A DNA stretch of 64,000 bases from positions 1-64,000 of the forward strand of contig JAFPUE010000027.1 in assembly GCA_017395555.1 (NCBI GenBank), read 5' to 3'. Origin of the DNA: Ruminiclostridium sp. (lineage in GTDB: Bacteria; Bacillota; Clostridia; Oscillospirales; Ruminococcaceae). The stretch's first letter is position 1, and every line of letters starts with the position of its first letter. The notes below the pieces were generated by a model. It had not been told where the DNA came from. It ran no database searches and saw only the letters and a program-made list of their open reading frames with translations. Below are positions 7,906-16,229 of the stretch, one piece after another. A program made the translations under genes and the position numbers.

Positions 7906-9390
7906 ATGGAAGAGGAAAAGCGCCGTGTATCTGTCGGCGTTAAAATGCACCTGTTTATCATAATAACCGTACTCGCGGCGGTTCTCGGTACGTCTGCGAT
8001 ATGTTATTTCATCAACGTCGATCAGATAGACAGGTATTTCAAAAATCTTGCTTATCACTCGGCAGAGAATTTCGCGGCATTCGTTGATGCCGAATACCTT
8101 TCCGAGCTGAGAGAATGTGCCGAGTCCGACGAGTTCCAGGCTATACGGGACAAGGCGGAGGAGGACGAGGATGAAGCTCCTATCGAGGAATATCTGACGG
8201 AGAAGGGGCTGTGGGACAGATACTGTGCGCAGAGGGAGCTTCTGTGCAGATATCTGCACAACATGGAAGACATAAAGTACCTCTATATCATTGTATGGGG
8301 ACCCGCAGACGCCTTATACGATATGTACCTGCTGGACGACGACGATAACCCGATCTACGAAACGGGCTACTACGAGGAACGCGAGGCAGAGTTTTACGGC
8401 GCTGACCCGGAGCATGAGCTCGAACCTACCATTTCAAACGGATCGTGGGGCTGGCTGTGTTCCGCGTATGCGCCAGTATATGACAGCACGGGCAGACTTA
8501 TATGCCACGTCGGCTGTGATGTTGGCATGGAGGACATAATGGCGGAAAGAGCGCAGTTCCTCACATATATCGCGTCGGGCGCGCTCGCCTTCACTGTCAT
8601 CGTGCTTTTCTGCGCGGTATTCTTCGCCAACAGGGTTGTTATAAAGCCGCTCAATTCTATCACGGACGAAATGAAGAAGTTCAGACCCGCGGAAAATGTC
8701 AGCTACGACGAAGCGGGAGTGCTGAACCTCAATATACGCAGCCGCGACGAGATACAGGAGCTTTACAGCGGCATACGCAAAATGCAGACGGACATCATCG
8801 ACTATCTGAACAACGTGTCGGAATTACAGCGTGACAAAGAGCGCGCCGAGAACGACATCAGGGAGAAGGATGAGCAGATCGGCGCGATCAGGAAAGAAGC
8901 GTACAGGGACGCGCTTACCGGTGTCGGCAGCAAGAACGCGTACAACAATGCCGTGAACGAGCTGAACGAAAATATCAGAAACGGCTTTACCGAATTTGCG
9001 TTGGTAATGGCAGACATAAATGACCTTAAAAAAATAAACGATGACAACGGCCACAAGGCGGGTGACATATACATCAAGGGCTGCTGCCATATTATATGCG
9101 ACGTGTTCAAGCATTCTCCCGTATTCCGTATCGGCGGAGACGAATTTGTGGTCATACTCAGGGATAAGGATTACGCCGAACGTCAGCAGAGAGTTTCGGA
9201 GATCAAGGCCGCCTTTGAAAAGAGCCGCAGCAATCCTCACACAAAACCGTGGTACCGCTATTCCGCTTCCGTGGGACTTGCGGAGTGCGCTTCCGACGAC
9301 AACTGCTACGAGCTCGTTTTCAAGCGCGCGGACAATGAAATGTACAAGGAAAAGAAAGCCTTCAAAGAAACAAACGGAAGCTATAGGTGA
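7906..9390 (+). CDS. Membrane-bound diguanylate cyclase (GGDEF)
   Basis: A 494-residue protein with a membrane helix near residues 12-34, an acidic extracellular domain to about 215, a second helix near 218-243, a HAMP-like and coiled-coil linker, and a C-terminal GGDEF domain with the intact active-site motif at 410-414. It should make c-di-GMP from two GTP in response to an external signal. No RxxD inhibitory site sits at the expected distance before the motif, so classic product inhibition is not predicted. GGGAGGA about eight bases before the ATG and a clear promoter support the start. The extracellular domain is Asp/Glu-rich and I do not recognise its fold. Confidence 0.92.
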   Translation: MEEEKRRVSVGVKMHLFIIITVLAAVLGTSAICYFINVDQIDRYFKNLAYHSAENFAAFVDAEYLSELRECAESDEFQAIRDKAEEDEDEAPIEEYLTEKGLWDRYCAQRELLCRYLHNMEDIKYLYIIVWGPADALYDMYLLDDDDNPIYETGYYEEREAEFYGADPEHELEPTISNGSWGWLCSAYAPVYDSTGRLICHVGCDVGMEDIMAERAQFLTYIASGALAFTVIVLFCAVFFANRVVIKPLNSITDEMKKFRPAENVSYDEAGVLNLNIRSRDEIQELYSGIRKMQTDIIDYLNNVSELQRDKERAENDIREKDEQIGAIRKEAYRDALTGVGSKNAYNNAVNELNENIRNGFTEFALVMADINDLKKINDDNGHKAGDIYIKGCCHIICDVFKHSPVFRIGGDEFVVILRDKDYAERQQRVSEIKAAFEKSRSNPHTKPWYRYSASVGLAECASDDNCYELVFKRADNEMYKEKKAFKETNGSYR

Positions 9391-9393
9391 GAA

Positions 9394-9430
9394 GTGGATA
9401 GTGGATAGTGAATAGTGAATAATGAATAAT
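9394..9430 (+). repeat. AT-rich heptamer repeat, left copy
   Basis: Tandem seven-base units of the GTGGATA / GTGAATA / ATGAATA type just after the cyclase stop codon. Inverted related copies lie at 11635-11667 and at 44139-44224. The two copies in this region flank a three-gene hydrolase cassette in opposite orientation. Confidence 0.75.
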
Positions 9431-9499
9431 TGTGGTATCCGGATCGTGACGTAAACCGGAGCTTTTCGGGAACCATAAAGACAGCGAAAGGACAGAGCA

Positions 9500-10327
9500 A
9501 TGGAAAAGTATCGTGATATCACAGCCGAGCTAATGCCGGAGGAATATGAGAATGCCCGCGAGGGTGTAAGCTACCCGGAGTTCAGAAAATACACATACTT
9601 TTCAAGTACAGCCGGACGCGACACAAACGTGAATGTGATGCTGCCCGCCGACTGCGGCGAGGGGGAAACATACCCCGTGCTCTACGCGCTTCACGGCTTT
9701 TTCTGTGACGAAGACCAGCTTAGGTGGGAAGATATGGCTCTGAGCAGAATACTCACAAATCTGCAGCTCGACGGCAAGGCGGAGAAGATGATCGTTGTTC
9801 TGCCTTATATGTTCTGCAGCAGGGAGATGCCGGTCTGCACGGGAATGGATCTGAAGAACTGTCTCGCCTACGACAACTTCATAAACGATCTCACGGCAGA
9901 CCTTATGCCTTTTATCGAAGAGAGCTTCCCCGTGAAAAAGGACAGATTGAATACAGCCATAACCGGCTTTTCAATGGGCGGCAGAGAGGCGCTTTTCATT
10001 GGCTTCCGTCACCCGGAGCTTTTCGGGTACATCGGTGCAGTCTGCCCCGCTCCCGGACTTGTGGAGATCAAGGATTCGCCCATGCACCCGGGACAGATAA
10101 AGCCGGAGGAAATGCGTTTCGGCGAAAATAAACCGGAGGTGCTGCTGATAAGCTCGTCAAAGGCGGACACCGTGGTGACTTCCGCTCCGGACAATTATCG
10201 TGATATTCTGTCACAAAACGGCGAACCGTTCGTATCGCACGTCATGACCTCGACAGGACATGACCCGACAAGCGTGAAGCCGCATTTCTACAACCTTTTC
10301 AGAATGATTTTCAAACAGGACAAGTGA
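9500..10327 (+). CDS. Putative esterase, alpha/beta hydrolase (CE1/esterase-D-like)
   Basis: A 275-residue hydrolase with the nucleophile elbow GFSMGG (S158), a likely acid at D223 in SSKADT and the catalytic histidine H254 in TGHDP. The layout resembles feruloyl/acetyl-xylan esterases and other CE1 relatives, which remove acyl groups from plant polysaccharides or small esters. There is no signal peptide, so it would act inside the cell on imported substrates. AAAGGA lies about eight bases upstream of the ATG. It is first in a tight set with a DUF3237-like gene (4-base gap) and a second hydrolase. The substrate is not predictable from sequence. Confidence 0.8.
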   Translation: MEKYRDITAELMPEEYENAREGVSYPEFRKYTYFSSTAGRDTNVNVMLPADCGEGETYPVLYALHGFFCDEDQLRWEDMALSRILTNLQLDGKAEKMIVVLPYMFCSREMPVCTGMDLKNCLAYDNFINDLTADLMPFIEESFPVKKDRLNTAITGFSMGGREALFIGFRHPELFGYIGAVCPAPGLVEIKDSPMHPGQIKPEEMRFGENKPEVLLISSSKADTVVTSAPDNYRDILSQNGEPFVSHVMTSTGHDPTSVKPHFYNLFRMIFKQDK

Positions 10328-10331
10328 ACCT

Positions 10332-10724
10332 ATGAGACACATAATGACGATAAATGTCAGGACATACGACGCGCAGGCTGTCGAAGGCAAAGGCGCGAAG
10401 ATCGTGATGATACCGTTCTCCGCCGAGACGGACAGCGAGCTTTTCCGCGGAATGACGCTCGAAAACGGCGTTGACACACAGCGGATATTCCCGGACGGGA
10501 CGCTCATCCTCTCCGCGAGATATATGCTCACCGGCAAGGACGCGGCAGGGAATGACTGCCGCGTATTCATCGAGAACACCGGCACTTCCCTCGACAACTG
10601 CAAGCCGGTGATATTCACCGACAGCCCGGAGCTTGCGTTCCTCGAAAGCGCCGAGCTTTCGGCTTCCGTCGAGCCCTGCCCCGGCGGAGTCACGGTAACG
10701 ATATCCGAAGGGAGCCTGCAATAA
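10332..10724 (+). CDS. DUF3237-like small beta-barrel protein
   Basis: A 130-residue protein with the pattern seen in DUF3237 proteins: a central LSARYML strand, then a charged turn and an FIENTG segment. This family is predicted to form a beta-barrel and its function is unknown. No signal peptide or membrane segment is visible. The start follows the esterase stop by four bases, and its TAA overlaps the ATG of the next gene by one base, so the three products are made together. The family call rests on recalled motif shape only. Confidence 0.6.
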   Translation: MRHIMTINVRTYDAQAVEGKGAKIVMIPFSAETDSELFRGMTLENGVDTQRIFPDGTLILSARYMLTGKDAAGNDCRVFIENTGTSLDNCKPVIFTDSPELAFLESAELSASVEPCPGGVTVTISEGSLQ

Positions 10725-11536
10725 TGTCAGCGAATTTAAAGGGCGGAGATGTAATTGTCGGCGGCACAAAAATGTCGTATGTTTCGTTCGGTCACGGGGA
10801 TAAAACGCTGGTCTTCCTGCCCGGTCTGTCGGACGGGCTCGTTACCGTCAGAGGCAAGGCGATACTGCTTTATAGACCGTACAGGCTGTTCTTCGACAAA
10901 TTCACGGTCTATATTTTCAGCCGGAAGGACGATATGCCGGACGGCTATTCGATAAGTGATATGGCAGCCGATCAGGCGGCGGCGCTAAGAGCGCTCGGCA
11001 TTGAAAAAGCCTGTATTGCTGGCATTTCTCAGGGCGGTATGATATCACAGCACCTCGCCGCCGGCTTCCCGGAGCTTGTGGAAAAGCTGGTGCTCGCGGT
11101 CACGGCTCCCTATGCGAACGAGACGGTCAGAAACGCAGTCAGCGGGTGGATAAAAATGGCGGAGGACGGCGATCATAAGCGGCTTATGCTTGACACGGCG
11201 GAAAAGACATACTCCGACAGATATCTCGAAAAGAATAAAATGTTACTGCCGCTTCACGGCATGATCGGCAAGCCCAAAAGCTACCGGAGATTTCTCATCA
11301 ACGCGAACGCGATACTTGATTACGACGCAAGGGATATTCTCGGCAGGATAACCTGCCCCACGCTGATAATCGGCGGCGGACGCGATAAGACGGTAGGCAC
11401 GGAAGCGGCGTATGAGCTGCACGACGGGATAGCGGGCAGCGAGCTGTACATTTACCCGGAGATCGGTCACGGGGTATGGGAGCATGACGAAGCGCCGGAT
11501 TTCAACAAGCGGATCTTTGATTTTCTTGAAAAATAA
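10724..11536 (+). CDS. Alpha/beta hydrolase
   Basis: A 270-residue hydrolase with nucleophile S102 in GISQGG, acid D221 in GGGRDKTVG and histidine H249 in IGHGVWEH, the normal order and spacing of the fold. It resembles the 3-oxoadipate enol-lactonase/BioH-type group of small ester and lactone hydrolases; the substrate is unknown. Its ATG shares a base with the stop codon of the DUF3237-like gene, which suggests translational coupling. A strong hairpin terminator follows. It is cytoplasmic, with no signal peptide. Confidence 0.85.
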   Translation: MSANLKGGDVIVGGTKMSYVSFGHGDKTLVFLPGLSDGLVTVRGKAILLYRPYRLFFDKFTVYIFSRKDDMPDGYSISDMAADQAAALRALGIEKACIAGISQGGMISQHLAAGFPELVEKLVLAVTAPYANETVRNAVSGWIKMAEDGDHKRLMLDTAEKTYSDRYLEKNKMLLPLHGMIGKPKSYRRFLINANAILDYDARDILGRITCPTLIIGGGRDKTVGTEAAYELHDGIAGSELYIYPEIGHGVWEHDEAPDFNKRIFDFLEK

Positions 11537-11549
11537 CAGCAACATAAAT

Positions 11550-11590
11550 GCGGCTTCTAACACACAATGTGTTAGAAGCCGCTGCTGTTT
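11550..11590 (+). terminator. Terminator of the hydrolase cassette
   Basis: A perfect 15-base-pair stem (GCGGCTTCTAACACA with its complement, 11550-11564 and 11568-11582) has a three-base loop and is followed by TGCTGTTTT, 13 bases after the hydrolase stop codon. Confidence 0.8.
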
Positions 11591-11634
11591 TGGTCTCGTC
11601 ACGATTCGGATATGTCCGCCGAAGGCGGACTACA

Positions 11635-11667
11635 AAATTATTCATTATTCATTATTCATTAATAATT
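11635..11667 (-). repeat. AT-rich heptamer repeat, right copy
   Basis: Tandem ATTATTC units, the reverse complement of the GAATAAT units at 9394-9430. The repeat runs into the 3' end of the HAD gene and supplies its stop codon. Confidence 0.75.
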
Positions 11668-12242
11668 ATATTGTATAATGTATCAAAGTCCTGCCCTGTG
11701 TAGTGGATAGTGCGGAAACCGCAGGCTTTGGCACCCTCAACATTCTTCTCGCTGTCATCTATGAAAACTGCGCTCTGGGGCGTAAAGCCGTATCTCTTGC
11801 AGAGAATGCCGAATATCGCCGGATCCGGCTTTATCTCGTGAACAAAGCAGGAGAACACTCCCCCGTCCATGTGCGCGATAAAGTCGAGGGCATCGGGCGC
11901 GACGTGCATAAGGTACTCGAAAAAGTTCGACAGGAAATAAACCTTGTGTCCCTCCGCTTTCAGCCGCTCTATAAGCGGTATCGTTTCCGCCTTCCTGTGC
12001 GGGCAGTCCGCAAGCCGCGAGAATGTATGCCTTATCTCTTTTTCGTAACGCGGCTCCTTCGCGATAAATCTTTGCAGTATCTCCTCATCCCGGAGCAGCC
12101 CCTTGTCAAATTCCGCCCAATCCGGGTTGTGCCACATTGCCCGTGTGACCGCCGCAGCCGTCTCCGGCTCAAACATACCGCCGACAAATGCGTCCCAGTC
12201 AAAGTCGATAAGCACAGCGCCTATATCAAATACGATGTTCAT
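11652..12242 (-). CDS. HAD-superfamily hydrolase, YihX-like
   Basis: A 196-residue HAD phosphatase. Motif I is FDIGAVLIDFD, the variant with Gly after the first Asp seen in YihX-type sugar-phosphate phosphatases; motif IV is FIDDSEKNVEGA near residue 167, and the cap lies between them. The start at 12242 has GGAGG five bases upstream; an earlier in-frame ATG at 12260 overlaps that site and is unlikely. The stop codon lies inside an AT heptamer repeat. It probably dephosphorylates a small sugar phosphate, but the substrate is unknown. It stands alone on its strand. Confidence 0.85.
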   Translation of the reverse strand: MNIVFDIGAVLIDFDWDAFVGGMFEPETAAAVTRAMWHNPDWAEFDKGLLRDEEILQRFIAKEPRYEKEIRHTFSRLADCPHRKAETIPLIERLKAEGHKVYFLSNFFEYLMHVAPDALDFIAHMDGGVFSCFVHEIKPDPAIFGILCKRYGFTPQSAVFIDDSEKNVEGAKACGFRTIHYTGQDFDTLYNIIINE

Positions 12243-12296
12243 ACTGCCTCCATAGTACATTACTGCCAGATACGCATTTGTATCCGGCAGCTTGTA

Positions 12297-12797
12297 TCAT
12301 CGCGATGTGCCGTCCCAAAAGGATATTCTGTAAGCAACAGGGTCATACAGAAAAGTAAGGTTTTCCTTCAGATTCCGTATATCGTCCGTCATACTGTATT
12401 TTATAACAATTACTCTCATATTTTTACGGAAGCGGAATATCCATTGACCGGTGGTAAATGAGCCTATATCCGTAATTACTTTCGAATGGGAATATCTGCC
12501 GTTCAAATAGCACACTTCCCTTATTCCCGCTTCAGCCCACTTAAAACAGCCGGTATCAAGACGCTCGATCTTTTTCCCGCCGCATATCATCACGATCAGT
12601 GCCGCAACGATATACACCATGACCGACGCAAGGAACCAATACGAATGTTCCTGTACAGCAACGATCACAGCCCAATATACAAAGCCGCCGAATAATGAAA
12701 GCCACAGCAGCATCCAGAATATACGATGCTTATTTACAGCGCTTCTTATCTCACGTTTTATCGCGGGGTCAAGTGAATTGCCTTCGTTCCAAATCAT
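12297..12797 (-). CDS. Hypothetical two-helix membrane protein
   Basis: A 166-residue protein I do not recognise. Two hydrophobic helices (about residues 27-48 and 54-74) are followed by a roughly 90-residue soluble tail of mixed beta character ending in SFWDGTSR. The layout resembles small membrane-anchored PH-like proteins of Firmicutes, but no motif proves it. AGGTGA about ten bases upstream supports the start. A 54-base gap separates it from the synthase gene upstream, so they may be cotranscribed. Confidence 0.55.
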   Translation of the reverse strand: MIWNEGNSLDPAIKREIRSAVNKHRIFWMLLWLSLFGGFVYWAVIVAVQEHSYWFLASVMVYIVAALIVMICGGKKIERLDTGCFKWAEAGIREVCYLNGRYSHSKVITDIGSFTTGQWIFRFRKNMRVIVIKYSMTDDIRNLKENLTFLYDPVAYRISFWDGTSR

Positions 12798-12851
12798 TAC
12801 CGTTTATCACCTGCTGTCACACCCTCTGTTCGCCCGGACGTTCCAATATGC

Positions 12852-14237
12852 TTACTTTATCCTGTCAAGGAATTCTCCGCCGTGCAGCTTTATCTGCTCG
12901 ATCATTTCCTCGTCGCTGATAACGGTCACGCGTCCCGCCTCGTACTGCGCGTCTATCCATTCCTTTATTTCGGCAATGAACGGTTCCTTCTTGCTGACAG
13001 CCTTATCGGGCGGCAGACGGTAGTAGTTGTTTATCCAGAGCGCGATACCCGCAAGCCCGGAGACATTGCTGACCGCAACGAGCGGCGGTCTGCCGAGGAT
13101 AGTGTCGGTATCGAAGATGTTGTATATCTCGGGATCCTTGAGAAGCCCGTCCGCGTGTATTCCCGCGCGTGTGAGGTTGAAATTCCTGCCGACAAACGGT
13201 GTCATAGGCGGGAGATCGTAATTCGTCTCCTTTACGATGTAATCCGATATCTCGGTTATCACGCGGGGCTCCATACCGCCGAAATCTCCGCGAAGCTGCG
13301 CGTACTCGAATACCATTGCTTCAAGCGGAACATTTCCCGTTCTCTCGCCGATACCCAGCAGCGAGCAGTTCACAGCCTGCGCACCGTAAAGCCATGCGGT
13401 TGACGCGTTGACCACGCCCTTGTAGAAGTCGTTGTGGCCGTGCCATTCAAGCATCTCGCACGGAACGCCCGCGTAATGCTGCAGACCGTAGATAATGCCG
13501 GAAACGCTTCTCGGCAGGGCAACTCCGGGGTACGGAACACCATAGCCCATTGTATCGCAGGCGCGTATCTTTATCGGTATTCCGCTCTCCTTCGACAGCT
13601 TCATAAGCTCCGCGGCAAACGGTACCACAAAGCCGTAGAAATCGGCTCTCGTTATATCCTCGAAGTGGCACCTCGGGCGCAGCCCCGCTTCTATCGCGTC
13701 GGAAACTATGCCGATGTACTTGTCGAGCGCCTGCTTTCTTGTGAGCCCCATTTTGTTGAAGATGTGGTAGTCCGAGCAGCTTACAAGTATGCCCGTCTCC
13801 TTTATTCCGATATCGCGGACGAGCGCAAAATCCGACTTTGTCGCGCGTATCCACGTCGTTATCTCCGGAAAATCATAGCCGAGCTCCATACATTTTTCGA
13901 GCGCCGCCCTGTCCTTTTCGGAGTACACGAAAAATTCGGTCTGGCGGATAATGCCGTTCTTTCCGCCGAGCTTATGCAGCAGCTTGTAGATATGCACCAT
14001 CTGGTCTGTTGTGTACGGTGCGCGGGACTGCTGACCGTCGCGGAAGGTGGTATCGGTAATGTATATCTTCTCCGGCATATTCATAGGAACACGACGGTAG
14101 TTGTATGCTATTTTCGGCACCTCGGTGTACGGGAACATCTCGCGGAAAAGCTCCGGCTCCGGAACGTCCTGGAGATCGTACATATAGGGATCCTGTTCAA
14201 GAAGATTGCTCTTGTCGCTGAGCGCTATTTCGGACAT
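12852..14237 (-). CDS. HMGL-like synthase: probable (Re)-citrate synthase or isopropylmalate/homocitrate synthase relative
   Basis: A 461-residue TIM-barrel acyltransferase of the DRE-TIM/HMGL family. DTTFRDGQQS carries the catalytic Arg and Asp, and EWHGHND supplies the metal-binding His pair. The protein lacks the long C-terminal regulatory domain of LeuA. The N-terminal extension ending in FPYTEVPKI and the conserved IRACDTMGYG and GIGERTGNVPLEA segments resemble, from memory, the clostridial Re-citrate synthase group, which condenses acetyl-CoA and oxaloacetate in anaerobes lacking normal citrate synthase. No leuB, leuC or leuD is nearby, which fits a role outside leucine synthesis. Isopropylmalate or homocitrate synthesis stays possible. 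A consensus promoter precedes it and GGAGA lies nine bases before the ATG. Confidence 0.72.
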   Translation of the reverse strand: MSEIALSDKSNLLEQDPYMYDLQDVPEPELFREMFPYTEVPKIAYNYRRVPMNMPEKIYITDTTFRDGQQSRAPYTTDQMVHIYKLLHKLGGKNGIIRQTEFFVYSEKDRAALEKCMELGYDFPEITTWIRATKSDFALVRDIGIKETGILVSCSDYHIFNKMGLTRKQALDKYIGIVSDAIEAGLRPRCHFEDITRADFYGFVVPFAAELMKLSKESGIPIKIRACDTMGYGVPYPGVALPRSVSGIIYGLQHYAGVPCEMLEWHGHNDFYKGVVNASTAWLYGAQAVNCSLLGIGERTGNVPLEAMVFEYAQLRGDFGGMEPRVITEISDYIVKETNYDLPPMTPFVGRNFNLTRAGIHADGLLKDPEIYNIFDTDTILGRPPLVAVSNVSGLAGIALWINNYYRLPPDKAVSKKEPFIAEIKEWIDAQYEAGRVTVISDEEMIEQIKLHGGEFLDRIK

Positions 14238-14270
14238 GATATTATTTCTCCGTTTCAGTATGATAAATCA

Positions 14271-14299
14271 ATTATATTCCCTTGCCGCACTTTTGTCAA
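14271..14299 (-). promoter_or_regulatory. Promoter of the HMGL-like synthase
   Basis: On the minus strand TTGACA (14299-14294), 17 bases and TATAAT (14276-14271). The -35 box begins right after the upstream asparaginase terminator's U-tract, which separates the two transcription units cleanly. Confidence 0.85.
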
Positions 14300-14302
14300 C
14301 AA

Positions 14303-14345
14303 AAAAGCGGGAAAATCAGCTATTTAACGCCTTTTTCCCGCTTTT
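14303..14345 (-). terminator. Terminator of the murC-ansA gene group
   Basis: On the minus strand AAAGCGGGAAAA pairs with TTTTCCCGCTTT and runs into TTTTTTG, about 30 bases after the asparaginase stop codon. Confidence 0.85.
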
Positions 14346-14375
14346 GCAAGCCTAAACTGTCAAAACTGCATAAGT

Positions 14376-15227
14376 TTATTGATTTTCTTTCAGCCACAGC
14401 TCAACCGCGGCACATTCCGTCGAACGTCTGCCCGCTTCGGAAGCTCCCGCTTCAAGCGCACGTCTGCCCACCTCATAGCGCGAGAGATCGGTCCCGCCGC
14501 GACACGGCGACGATATAACCACCGGTATCCTTTTTGCAAGTTCTGAAATAACAAGCGTTATATCGTTGTCCGGAATGCCGCCCGCGCCGTATGTTTCGAT
14601 CACGATACCCGCTTTGTTCTCCGCCGCGCGGGATATATCGGTCCCTTGCGTAAACGGCGTTAGCCGCACTACGGCTGGAAATATGCCGTCGTGCTCCGGA
14701 AACCTGTATTTCCGTTCCGGCTTGAAATCGGCGTATCTGCGGAACGCGTTCTTCTCGCAGCTGCTAACCTTGATGATATCCGCACCGCCTGCCACACTGT
14801 TAGCAAACGCGAGATTTACGCCCGGGTATTTCGCGAATTTCGCGATAAGAGCCGCAAACTGTATATTCCCGGGGGCGTCGCTGTCCGGTTCGTCAAACGG
14901 CAGCATGGAGCCGGTCAGGATAACGGGCTTCGCGGTATCAACCGTGAACGCGAGCACCGCGCCCGTGTATGCCATGGTGTCCGTCCCGTGAAGTATCACT
15001 ATCCCGTCGTATTCCGGCAGGTTCTCAATTACCGCGTTGTGCAGCCGTCTCCAGTGAGCGGGAGTAACGTCCGTGCTGTCCGCAGCGTACAGATCGAGCA
15101 CATCGAACTGCACACCTTTTAGCTTCGGGAGCATTTCCGAGCCGTTCTTTTCGGGGGTCAGTCCGCCCCCTCGGGAATTGCCGCTCGCGATCGTACCGCC
15201 CGTTGTTATCATAAGGAGTCTTGTCAT
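14376..15227 (-). CDS. ansA: L-asparaginase, type I-like
   Basis: A 283-residue asparaginase that would convert asparagine to aspartate and ammonia in the cytoplasm. The first catalytic Thr lies in TTGGTIASGN at the N-terminus and the second motif is HGTDTMAYT near residue 79. A Lys in IKVSS is also seen. At 283 residues it is shorter than the usual 320-340, mainly in the C-terminal domain, but ends with a recognisable helix. There is no signal peptide, which fits the cytoplasmic type I form. Its ATG overlaps the stop codon of the methyltransferase-pyrophosphatase gene (ATGA at 15224-15227), so it is translationally coupled. Confidence 0.88.
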   Translation of the reverse strand: MTRLLMITTGGTIASGNSRGGGLTPEKNGSEMLPKLKGVQFDVLDLYAADSTDVTPAHWRRLHNAVIENLPEYDGIVILHGTDTMAYTGAVLAFTVDTAKPVILTGSMLPFDEPDSDAPGNIQFAALIAKFAKYPGVNLAFANSVAGGADIIKVSSCEKNAFRRYADFKPERKYRFPEHDGIFPAVVRLTPFTQGTDISRAAENKAGIVIETYGAGGIPDNDITLVISELAKRIPVVISSPCRGGTDLSRYEVGRRALEAGASEAGRRSTECAAVELWLKENQ

Positions 15228-16228
15228 CTGAAAAGCTCCCCATCGAAAAATCTCTCCTGAAACGCGATCTTTTCCGTTATCTCATCGTCGGAGAAATCAC
15301 GTCCGTCCGCGGAAACTATCCACTTGTCCTCAACGTCATTGTATCTGTGCCATACGGCGATGACCCTGCCCGTGAACGTTTCGGCGGGCTTGTCCTCACC
15401 GAGCAGGTATATGTCCTGCTCCGCGCCGTCCCCCGCAAAAACTCCGTCAACATATCCGTAATTCACGGTATATATCAAATCCGGAACCCTCGGATGCGCA
15501 GAGCCGAGCGGACGGTCTATCCTGCCGCTCACTGTCCTGCCTATTATATCCGAAAAGTCCGGCTTTATATACTCCTTCTCCGCGTCCGCCTCGGCGAACC
15601 AGTGCGAACCCGTCGCGCTGTACAGCGGCGTTGCAAGCGTATCTACGTGCCGCAGCACATTTATCCTGAACCCGCCCAGCAGCTCTCTTACGAGCTTTTC
15701 GTCGGCAAAGAAATGAGGTACTCCGTCCTCCGTTCCTCCGACAAAACGAATGGAGTTTTCGTCTATAATATCGCCGATCTTATTCACGAAATGCCACGCT
15801 TTCTTCGAGCAGAGATCGAAATATATCTCCCCGCCCGGTTTCAGAACACGCCTTACCTCGCTCATTATCCGTTTTATGCCCTCGGTGTCGGTGTGCGACA
15901 TGACATGGTAGGAAAATATGCAGTCAAAGGCGTTGTCCGCAAACGGGAGATTTTTCATATCGCCGATAACGGTGCGGAAATCCGTGCCGTTTTTCTTCTG
16001 CCATTCGCGCAGGTGTTTTACACCGTATTCCGAGAGATCTATCGCTGTCACCTTAAACCCGTGCGCGTCAAAGAATATCGAGTGTCTGCCAAGCCCGCAG
16101 CCGAGATCGAGCAGCTTTTTCCTGCCCTCACCGCGCCACTTTTCGGCGTAGTAGAAGCTGTCCTCGGAGGGCTTCAGCCATGACTCGCTTTTTATATTCG
16201 CCCAGTCCCATTCCTTTGAAACTACCAT
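15224..16228 (-). CDS. Fusion of a SAM-dependent methyltransferase and an inorganic-pyrophosphatase-like domain
   Basis: A 334-residue protein. Residues about 35-200 form a class I methyltransferase with the SAM-binding motif LLDLGCGLGRH (39-49), the acidic IDLS at 63-66 and FDCIFSYHVM at 101-110. Residues about 225-334 match the small pyrophosphatase-like domain of Firmicutes, with DRPLGSAHP, TVNYGYVDG, DGAEQDIYLLG and FTGRVIAVWHRYNDVEDKW. The two halves normally occur as separate proteins. The start at 16228 has a GGGTGA ribosome site, just past the rnmV stop; an open frame continues upstream into rnmV but is not the start. The methyl acceptor is unknown; the second domain might bind or cleave a phospho-compound rather than pyrophosphate. 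Confidence 0.75.
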   Translation of the reverse strand: MVVSKEWDWANIKSESWLKPSEDSFYYAEKWRGEGRKKLLDLGCGLGRHSIFFDAHGFKVTAIDLSEYGVKHLREWQKKNGTDFRTVIGDMKNLPFADNAFDCIFSYHVMSHTDTEGIKRIMSEVRRVLKPGGEIYFDLCSKKAWHFVNKIGDIIDENSIRFVGGTEDGVPHFFADEKLVRELLGGFRINVLRHVDTLATPLYSATGSHWFAEADAEKEYIKPDFSDIIGRTVSGRIDRPLGSAHPRVPDLIYTVNYGYVDGVFAGDGAEQDIYLLGEDKPAETFTGRVIAVWHRYNDVEDKWIVSADGRDFSDDEITEKIAFQERFFDGELFR

Positions 16229-16229
16229 A

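Noticed and set aside
12852..14237. Plain leuA (2-isopropylmalate synthase) annotation
   Set aside because: The regulatory C-terminal domain is missing and no other leucine genes are near; the pattern fits the Re-citrate synthase group better, though this is not proven.
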